From contig CALOFP010000004.1 of the NCBI GenBank assembly GCA_942492635.1, positions 310,001-374,000 of the forward strand: a stretch of 64,000 bases of DNA, read 5' to 3'. The stretch is from CALOFP01 sp942492635 (GTDB taxonomy: Bacteria > UBP6 > UBA1177 > CALOFP01). Positions 58,496 through 64,000 of this stretch are shown here, in pieces; the first letter of the stretch is position 1, and every line of letters begins with the position of its first letter. The notes under the pieces were generated by a model, which was not told the DNA's origin, did no database searches, and was given only the letters and a program-made list of their open reading frames with translations. The translations under genes were made by a program, and so were the position numbers.

Positions 58496-58687
58496 TAACT
58501 CCTCCTTCGTGGGGAAGTATAGCCGAAAAGGGATTTTTCTCAAATTCAATCGTTTACAGAGTGGCGGCAGTGCAAATTTTTAATTCAGGATCTTAGGAAT
58601 CTACCTCGGTTTTTGAGAAGAATTATTCTCCCTTGAATTTTTTAAACGCCAGGAACTTGTTCAAAAACTTCAAAATAGTGAAACCGC

Positions 58688-58696
58688 TGTTATAAT
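58688..58696 (+). promoter_or_regulatory. Extended -10 promoter of yggS-sppA
   Basis: TGTTATAAT: an exact TATAAT at 58691-58696 with a TGn extension, 30 bp before the yggS ATG. No good -35 is seen, as is common for extended -10 promoters. Confidence 0.6.
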
Positions 58697-58726
58697 CAGC
58701 CGAGATGTCAACTTTGGGAGAGAAAT

Positions 58727-59422
58727 ATGGAATCCAAGATAGAACTTCTTAAAAAAGTTTACCAGGTTGTTGGAGGAGCTGCTGAAATAGGTGGACGCAG
58801 AGCTGACGATGTTCGCCTCATCGGTGTTTCAAAAAGAAAACCCGCCCAGCTTATCCGGGATTTTCGGCGTGCAGGTCTCCGGGATTTCGGAGAAAACTAC
58901 GTCCAGGAGTTTCTTGATAAGTACGAGGAGCTCAAGGATGAGGATATCGTATGGCACTTCATCGGTTCTCTACAGCGCAACAAAGTGAAGTACATTGTCG
59001 ATAAGGTGGCGATGATTCACACTGTCGATTCTGTAAAACTTGCTGCGGAGATAGAAAAGCAGGCCGAAAAAAAGGAGATTCCTTTCATAGATGTGCTGAT
59101 CCAGGTCAACGTCGGAAAAGAGGAGCAGAAAGGCGGAATAGAAGAGAACGAACTTGCCGCCGCATTTGAAGAGATCTCAAAAATGAATCACCTTAGAGTT
59201 CGAGGGTTGATGTCGATTCCTCCTTTTCTCGAGGCGGAAGAGCTAAGGCCCTATCACCGCAGGCTCAGGGAGGTCTATCTTCGACTTGTGCGGGACTTCA
59301 GTCTCGATCAGGATGTTTTTTCCGAATTGAGCATGGGAATGTCCGCCGATTTCGATGTCGCCATCGAAGAGGGTGCAACCATGGTAAGAGTCGGAACGCT
59401 TATTTTCGGCGAAAGGGGGTAG
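58727..59422 (+). CDS. yggS: YggS-family pyridoxal phosphate homeostasis protein
   Basis: A 231-residue single-domain TIM-barrel protein that binds PLP. The PLP Lys is in RLIGVSKRKPAQLI, followed by DFGENYVQEF, WHFIGSLQRNKVKYI and the C-terminal phosphate-binding SMGMSADFDVAIEEGATMVRVG. Length is typical. It keeps B6 vitamers balanced rather than catalysing a reaction. sppA follows 3 bp after its stop. pdxA, another B6 gene, is 10 kb away. Confidence 0.96.
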   Translation: MESKIELLKKVYQVVGGAAEIGGRRADDVRLIGVSKRKPAQLIRDFRRAGLRDFGENYVQEFLDKYEELKDEDIVWHFIGSLQRNKVKYIVDKVAMIHTVDSVKLAAEIEKQAEKKEIPFIDVLIQVNVGKEEQKGGIEENELAAAFEEISKMNHLRVRGLMSIPPFLEAEELRPYHRRLREVYLRLVRDFSLDQDVFSELSMGMSADFDVAIEEGATMVRVGTLIFGERG

Positions 59423-59425
59423 CAG

Positions 59426-61210
59426 ATGAAGGCAATAAAGTCTTTCTTAAACGCAGTCAGGAAAATAATTACGAGATCCCTGATGGTGATAGGAGCCCTT
59501 TTCATCGCAATTGCGGTTATGGTCGGAATAGGGATAAGTATTAAAAAGGAGGCGGATAGGATTCCGGAAAGCAACGTTTTTCTCCGTCTGGATTTTCCAG
59601 GAGGGATAACCGAATATTCGTCAGATGACGAACTTGTTGCTGAGCTTTTCGGCAGAAAACTTTCGATGCCGGATCTTCTTGATGCGCTCGAGAAGGCTGC
59701 AGCCGACAAGAGAGTTACCGGTATAATCTCAAAAATCGACAGCGTCTCTCTCAGTTACGCGCAGGTCCAGGAGATTCGAAAGGCAATAGAAAAGTTCAAG
59801 AAGAGCGGCAAGGGACTCTACGCATGGTCCGAAACTTTCGGAGAAGTCGGTAAAGGCACAAAGAGCTACTATCTTGCAAGCGTATACGACAAGATCTATC
59901 TCCAGCACTCCGGAGTCCTTGGCTTCACCGGACTTGCAGCAGAGAGCATGTTTGTTCGGGGACTTTTCGACAAGCTGGGTGTTGAAGTGCAGGGAGGTCA
60001 CAGAAAGGAGTATAAGACCTACTGGAACATGTTTGTGGAAAAGGAGATGACGAAATATCACCGGGAATCCGCGGACAGAATGGTCCAGAGTCTGTTTGAT
60101 CAGATCGTGAAGGATGTGGGTGTTGATCGGAAAATAGAAAAAGATGCTCTCCTCGCGATTGTTGACAAGGCACCTCTCTTTTCAAAGGAGGCGCTTGATG
60201 GCGGTTTGATCGACGGCGTTAAATACAGGGACGAGGTTTACGACTCGATCGACAAGAAACACGGGAAAAGTAAATTCATCTCCATTTCAGCCTACGTGAA
60301 CGAAATGATCCGGGAGAGGGTAGAGAAGGCTGACGCCAAGAATGTTGCACTCATTTACGGTGGCGGCGGGATAAAGAGAGGAAAAAGCGAGTACGATCCC
60401 TCAGGCGCATCCTCCTCAATAGGATCCGACACAATGTCGAAAGCGATAAGAGACGCGGTTGAGGACAAGGATGTCGACGCGATTCTCATAAGGATCGACA
60501 GCCCCGGCGGATCTGTCATCGCATCTGAAGTTGTGTGGCGCGAAGTGATAAAGGCGAAGGAAAAGGGCAAACCGGTCGTCGTATCGATGAGTTCACTCGC
60601 AGCTTCCGGTGGATACTACATCTCCATGGGTGCCGACAGAATTTTTGCTCAGCCAGCAACGTTGACCGGAAGCATCGGTGTGGTTGTCGGAAAGCTTTAT
60701 ACACTTCCCTTCTGGGAAAAAATCGGGATAGACTTCGACTCCGTTCAGAAAGGAAAGAACTCCATGATTTTTTCAAGTTCAAAGAGTCTCACGGAAGAAC
60801 AGAAGGCTCACATGAACAGAGTGCTGGACACAATTTACAACGATTTTGTCGCCCGCGCCGCCGAAGGACGGAAGATGCCTTTTGAAAAACTGGAAGAGGT
60901 TGCAAAGGGAAGGGTCTGGACAGGTGCGGATGCCCTGGAACGAGGCCTTGTGGACGAAATGGGCGGCTACAGGGAAGCTCTGGCCTGGATCAGGAAGAAA
61001 CTCAACGTGAAGGCAGACGAACCGGTGAACATAAAATACTTTCCTGAAAAACCGACATTCTTGGATATTCTTTTCGGAGACCATAACGGCGACTACTCCG
61101 TCAAAATCGGTCGAATAGTTGAGATTATGGATCTTTTCGCTCCTGTTCTTGATATGAAGGCGAAGGCAGATAGGGCCGGCGCCGGAACGATTGAAGCCCG
61201 CATGGACTGA
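59426..61210 (+). CDS. sppA: Signal peptide peptidase SppA, long form
   Basis: A 594-residue SppA with an N-terminal membrane helix at about 16-40 and two S49 domains, the long form found in E. coli. It cuts leftover signal peptides in the membrane, using a Ser/Lys dyad split between domains. The Ser is in SSLAASGGYYIS, followed by AQPATLTGSIGVV. The Lys is expected in the N-terminal domain around GGHRKEYKTYW; Lys 194 or 197 is the candidate, but alignment is needed. It is coupled to yggS. Confidence 0.94.
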   Translation: MKAIKSFLNAVRKIITRSLMVIGALFIAIAVMVGIGISIKKEADRIPESNVFLRLDFPGGITEYSSDDELVAELFGRKLSMPDLLDALEKAAADKRVTGIISKIDSVSLSYAQVQEIRKAIEKFKKSGKGLYAWSETFGEVGKGTKSYYLASVYDKIYLQHSGVLGFTGLAAESMFVRGLFDKLGVEVQGGHRKEYKTYWNMFVEKEMTKYHRESADRMVQSLFDQIVKDVGVDRKIEKDALLAIVDKAPLFSKEALDGGLIDGVKYRDEVYDSIDKKHGKSKFISISAYVNEMIRERVEKADAKNVALIYGGGGIKRGKSEYDPSGASSSIGSDTMSKAIRDAVEDKDVDAILIRIDSPGGSVIASEVVWREVIKAKEKGKPVVVSMSSLAASGGYYISMGADRIFAQPATLTGSIGVVVGKLYTLPFWEKIGIDFDSVQKGKNSMIFSSSKSLTEEQKAHMNRVLDTIYNDFVARAAEGRKMPFEKLEEVAKGRVWTGADALERGLVDEMGGYREALAWIRKKLNVKADEPVNIKYFPEKPTFLDILFGDHNGDYSVKIGRIVEIMDLFAPVLDMKAKADRAGAGTIEARMD

Positions 61211-61264
61211 CAATTCCGATAATTTTTCCTCCGATATCTTAAGCAATTATCTAGAAAGAGAAAT

Positions 61265-61292
61265 AGAGAAGAAAAAACTCTTTTTCTTCTCT
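61265..61292. terminator. 12-bp hairpin between convergent sppA and ROK gene
   Basis: AGAGAAGAAAAA-ACTC-TTTTTCTTCTCT, a perfect 12-bp stem with a 4-nt loop. The tracts inside the stem are A/T-rich, and it could stop transcription from both sides. Confidence 0.5.
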
Positions 61293-61334
61293 GATTAGAT
61301 TTTCGGCAATTGATATTTGCATGGAATATGAAAC

Positions 61335-62216
61335 TTATTTCTTTTCCATCAGTGGTAGCGCAAGGGCACCAAGTACTCCGACTCTTTTTCCGAGAACCGA
61401 TGGAACAATCCTAACTCTCTGGCCGCTTATTGAGAAAGAATTCCGGCGAATAATTTTCCTGACAGGATCTAAAAGAATTTCTCCGAGGTTGGAAACCCCT
61501 CCGCCGACAACGATTACTTCCGGATTCAAAAGGGTCGTGATGTTCGAAAGCCAGATCCCGATGTGTTTTACGAGGTGGGAAAGTGCCTTTTCCGCAGTCA
61601 CATCATTTTTCTTGAGAAGATCGGGGATCTCTTCCGGGTTAATTCCGAAGAGATTTTTGATTGCGGTGCCTGATGCGGTCTTCTCGAAAACTGTCCCGTC
61701 GATAAGTCTGGTCTGCCCGATTTCACCCGCTGCCCCGTCGATTCCGGAAAAAATCCTGTTGTCGACGATGATGGCGCCACCGACTCCGGTGCTGATGGTG
61801 ATGTAGAAGAGGTGTCGATAGTTTTTACCTGCACCGAAAATTGATTCCGCGAGCCCTGCAGCTTTTGCGTCGTTTTCAACATGAACGGGAACAGCGTATC
61901 GATCCTGAAGGATTTTTTGCACGGCTACATTTTCCCATCCTGGAAGATTTGGGCAGATGTGTACTGTTCCGGTAGCCGGATCGACCGGGCCGGGAACGCA
62001 GATTCCGATGGCGGCAACTTCATTAGCGCTGATTTCGCAGTCCGACATGGCTTCGTCGATGGAGAGGAGTATCCGCTGGAGAGAATGGGTGAGGCCTTTG
62101 GATGCCTCCGTTTTTATTGTGTTTTCTGAAACAATTTTTTGGGGGTCGTCAATTTTTGAAGCGGCGGTATAAATTTTTGTTCCGCCTAGATCGACCCCGA
62201 CGAGGAATTTTCGCAT
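61335..62216 (-). CDS. ROK-family sugar kinase without zinc motif
   Basis: A 293-residue ROK (repressor/ORF/kinase) family kinase, probably a glucokinase or N-acetylhexosamine kinase. The ATG at 62216 follows GGAG; an ATG four codons upstream is weaker. The ATP-binding start is VGVDLGGTKIYTA, the sugar site has HVENDAKAAGLAE with the catalytic Asp, and ISTGVGGAIIVD follows. The usual CxCGxxGC zinc motif is missing: GAAGEIGQTRLIDG runs straight on, and Gln replaces the His after GEIG. This is seen in some divergent ROK kinases. The C-terminal part has IVVGGGVSNLGE. It converges on sppA. Confidence 0.88.
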   Translation of the reverse strand: MRKFLVGVDLGGTKIYTAASKIDDPQKIVSENTIKTEASKGLTHSLQRILLSIDEAMSDCEISANEVAAIGICVPGPVDPATGTVHICPNLPGWENVAVQKILQDRYAVPVHVENDAKAAGLAESIFGAGKNYRHLFYITISTGVGGAIIVDNRIFSGIDGAAGEIGQTRLIDGTVFEKTASGTAIKNLFGINPEEIPDLLKKNDVTAEKALSHLVKHIGIWLSNITTLLNPEVIVVGGGVSNLGEILLDPVRKIIRRNSFSISGQRVRIVPSVLGKRVGVLGALALPLMEKK

Positions 62217-62299
62217 CGTTTTCTCCATGGTTTTTGTGAGAAAAGTATATAGAAAATACCGCAGTTTATGAACTTTTTTTAAAAAAGCCGCATTTTATG

Positions 62300-62327
62300 T
62301 TGACAAGGGAGAATAAAAAATTATATT
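62300..62327 (+). promoter_or_regulatory. Predicted secG promoter
   Basis: TTGACA at 62300-62305, a 16 bp spacer and TATATT at 62322-62327, about 40 nt before the secG ATG. Confidence 0.55.
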
Positions 62328-62366
62328 TAGCCATGTTCGAATGTTGTTTGGAAGATAGAGGTCCCG

Positions 62367-62705
62367 ATGTTTACAATTTTTGCAATCCTTCAGGTTGTGA
62401 TATCTCTCCTGCTTATATCGGTAGTATTACTTCAGGAAGGCAAGAAAGGAATGGGCGCCATCTTTGGTGGAAGCAGCGGCTCTGTCTTCGGAGCTAGAGG
62501 AGCTGCGAACATTCTTACCAAGGTAACGACTGTTCTCGCTGCTCTTTTTATGCTGAACTCTGTCTGGCTTGCGCACCTTTCAAGTGACAGTAGCTCTGTA
62601 ACGGATGCTGTGCAGCAGGAAGTTAAGGTTGAGCCGAAGAAGGCTGAGCCGAAGAAAGCCGTAGAGAAGAAGGCTGAAGGCGAAAAACCCGAGGGAAACA
62701 AGTAA
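62367..62705 (+). CDS. secG: Protein translocase subunit SecG
   Basis: A 112-residue SecG, the small partner in the SecYEG channel. It has two helices (FTIFAILQVVISLLLISVVLL and TKVTTVLAALFMLNSVWLA, in part) joined by the conserved QEGKKGMGAIFGGSSGSVFGARGA loop, whose core is GAIFGGSS. The Lys/Glu/Pro/Ala-rich tail of about 35 residues is probably disordered. tRNA-Leu follows directly, a common arrangement (secG-leu tRNA). Confidence 0.95.
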   Translation: MFTIFAILQVVISLLLISVVLLQEGKKGMGAIFGGSSGSVFGARGAANILTKVTTVLAALFMLNSVWLAHLSSDSSSVTDAVQQEVKVEPKKAEPKKAVEKKAEGEKPEGNK

Positions 62706-62750
62706 TTCCCTTCCGGAACCGCTCTTTTTAAATATGATTTTTTCCCTGGT

Positions 62751-62838
62751 GCAGAAGTGGTGGAATTGGTAGACACGCAAGACTAAGGATCTTGTGCCTA
62801 TTGCTGGTGTGGGGGTTCGACTCCCCCCTTCTGCACCA
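62751..62838 (+). tRNA. tRNA-Leu (AAG)
   Basis: An 88-nt class II tRNA with acceptor GCAGAAG/CTTCTGC, discriminator A and encoded CCA. It has a long variable arm and T loop TTCGACT on a GGGGG/CCCCC stem. The anticodon stem-loop CAAGA-CTAAGGA-TCTTG reads AAG, with A at position 34. Bacterial Leu tRNAs usually have G, C or T there; A34 would need deamination to inosine by TadA. Confidence 0.92.
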
Positions 62839-62852
62839 TCTTTTTTTATAGA

Positions 62853-62879
62853 GCCGATCGTAACGATCGGCTTTTTTTT
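62853..62879 (+). terminator. Terminator after tRNA-Leu
   Basis: GCCGATCG-TAA-CGATCGGC, a perfect 8-bp stem followed by eight T. It ends the secG-tRNA-Leu transcript 14 bp after the tRNA. Confidence 0.93.
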
Positions 62880-63020
62880 ATCCAACATCAATTTGTATGA
62901 ATCTCTTATGAAAGCAGAATCTGTTCAGGATTCCTGTTCATATTCTTGGGAAAAGTTTTAACTGAAACTGCTGAAAGTACTTCTTTTGATGCGGCTAAGA
63001 GATGACTGTTGGTCGTTTTC

Positions 63021-64000
63021 TCAGGATTTTTTTATAGATTTTCTTATCTCCTCAAGTGCGGCTCTCAATCCCAATTTCTTGATTTTCCAGTTGAATGTAG
63101 AGGGTTTCAATCCGGAGATATCTGCAGCTCCGCCTTCTCCAGTGACTTTTCCTCCAGTGAAAATCAGAAGAGATTCAAAATAGTTTCTCATCGCATCTTC
63201 AAGTGAGCCGGGAGTCACGTCCATGCTTCTCCTGTCAATTGATTGAGGGGTATCGGTAAGAGTCGGAATTTGCAGTGTCGATGTATCGGAGAGAAGAACC
63301 GCTTTCTCCATGAAATGCTGAAGCTCCCTGACATTCCCGGGCCAGCTGTAACTTTTGAGATTTTCAAGAGCGGATTCAGGGATGTTTCGAAACTCTTTTC
63401 CCAGCTTTCTCGAAGCCTGGGAAATGAAGTGGAGCGCAAGAAGAGGTATGTCTTCCGGTCTTTCCCTGAGAGACGGAACGTTGAGAGAGAAAACGTTGAG
63501 TCTGTAGTAGAGATCCTCCCGAAATCTGCCAGCTTCGACCTCTTTTTTAAGGTCCCGGTTCGTGGCGGTTATCAATCTGAAGTCGGAATGAATGGGACGG
63601 TGTCCACCGAGTCGTTCGAAGCATCCGTCCTGTAGAACTCTCAGAAGCATGACCTGATCTTCAAGACGAAGTTCGCCAACTTCATCAAGAAAAAGTGTAC
63701 CGCCGTCACTCAGCTCGAATCGCCCCTTCATTCTGGTTGTGGCTCCGGTGAATGCGCCCTTTTCATGGCCGAAAAGACTGCTCGCCACAAGGCCGGGAGC
63801 AATTGATGACAGATGGAGGGTGAGAAACGGGCGATTTTTTCTTTCACTTCTCTTGAAAATTTCATGAGCCACCAGCTCCTTTCCTACGCCTGTGTCTCCA
63901 TAAATCAGAACGGTGGAGTCTGTCGGCGCCACCTTGTCTATCATTGACTGAAGATCTCTTACAGGAAGAGAGTCGCCGACGATCGCGCTTTCCCCTTTCT
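63021..64000 (-). CDS. Sigma-54-dependent transcription activator, N-terminus outside window
   Basis: The C-terminal part of an enhancer-binding protein; the frame runs off the window end (last visible upstream residues GESAIVGDSLPVRDLQ). The AAA+ domain is complete: Walker A GDTGVGKELVA, the sigma-54 contact loop GAFTGA, Walker B GTLFLDEVGEL, then EDLYYRLNVF and SWPGNVRELQHF. The C-terminal Fis-type helix-turn-helix is ISGLKPSTFNWKIKKLGL. It should open promoters held by RpoN, but the sensory domain that controls it is not visible. An intact GAFTGA means real sigma-54 activation is likely. Confidence 0.93.
   Translation of the reverse strand, partial: KGESAIVGDSLPVRDLQSMIDKVAPTDSTVLIYGDTGVGKELVAHEIFKRSERKNRPFLTLHLSSIAPGLVASSLFGHEKGAFTGATTRMKGRFELSDGGTLFLDEVGELRLEDQVMLLRVLQDGCFERLGGHRPIHSDFRLITATNRDLKKEVEAGRFREDLYYRLNVFSLNVPSLRERPEDIPLLALHFISQASRKLGKEFRNIPESALENLKSYSWPGNVRELQHFMEKAVLLSDTSTLQIPTLTDTPQSIDRRSMDVTPGSLEDAMRNYFESLLIFTGGKVTGEGGAADISGLKPSTFNWKIKKLGLRAALEEIRKSIKKS

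Overview
The window is about 64 kb of moderate-GC (mid to upper 40s %, by eye) chromosomal DNA from a Gram-negative bacterium. It is almost entirely protein-coding, with short operons on both strands. The envelope genes (surA-like foldases, secG, sppA, many lipoproteins), the mglB-mglA pair, pilT, an FHA/DUF4388 protein, a GYF/AgmX-type protein and an EGF-like lipoprotein together suggest a deltaproteobacterial or myxobacterial-type lineage or a related candidate phylum. Pyruvate:ferredoxin oxidoreductase and a B12-type radical SAM protein suggest anaerobic growth. I cannot name a species. I see no integrase, transposase, prophage or CRISPR array, so the region looks like core chromosome.

Layout. 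1-5.9 kb: end of a sensor histidine kinase, a small secreted protein, a membrane-anchored AraC-type regulator, and a UbiA-family phosphoribosyltransferase/epimerase pair. 6.0-9.1 kb (minus): a signalling operon of FHA-DUF4388, a GYF/transmembrane/AgmX-like protein and aroE. 9.2-11.3 kb: two lipoproteins, one joining an EGF-like module to a two-cluster ferredoxin module, the other with an M23-like peptidase fold. 11.4-13.8 kb: UDP-glucose dehydrogenase and rmlA, which feed surface polysaccharide. 14-19.6 kb: mutS, then an HDOD protein coupled to a PAS/PAS/PAS/GAF protein with no output domain. 19.9-22 kb: two parvulin-type foldases. 22-28 kb: a secreted MORN-repeat protein, a degenerate YchF-like GTPase, rpiB, a B12-binding radical SAM protein and a RelA/SpoT-like protein. 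28-32.7 kb: an MMPL/RND exporter and gdhA.

32.8-38.8 kb (minus): a tightly packed operon of a membrane protein, an AmgK-like sugar kinase, a MurU-like nucleotidyltransferase, a small unknown protein, recA, pilT, recX and an OB/S1-like protein. 38.8-42.2 kb: a wecA-like transferase converging on mglA, then mglB, sfsA and tRNA-Phe. 42.3-48.3 kb: a BaiN-type flavoprotein, ybaB-recR and nifJ with a textbook terminator. 48.4-51.2 kb: pdxA, a DUF368 polyprenyl-phosphate transporter and surE. 51.2-54.8 kb (minus): a translation operon tRNA-Val-thrS-infC-rpmI-rplT-ihfA-like, with a near-consensus promoter at one end and a terminator at the other. 54.9-64 kb: leuCD, an unknown secreted protein, rsmE, yggS, sppA, a ROK-family kinase, secG, a tRNA-Leu with anticodon AAG, and the C-terminal part of a sigma-54 activator.

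The least ordinary items are the EGF/ferredoxin lipoprotein, the RelA/SpoT-like protein outside the usual families, the FHA/GYF operon with its acidic LDLE repeats, the 17-copy secreted MORN protein, and the recA operon that also carries a likely peptidoglycan-sugar salvage pair and pilT. Promoters were called by eye as -35/-10 hexamers with 16-18 bp spacing and are predictions only.
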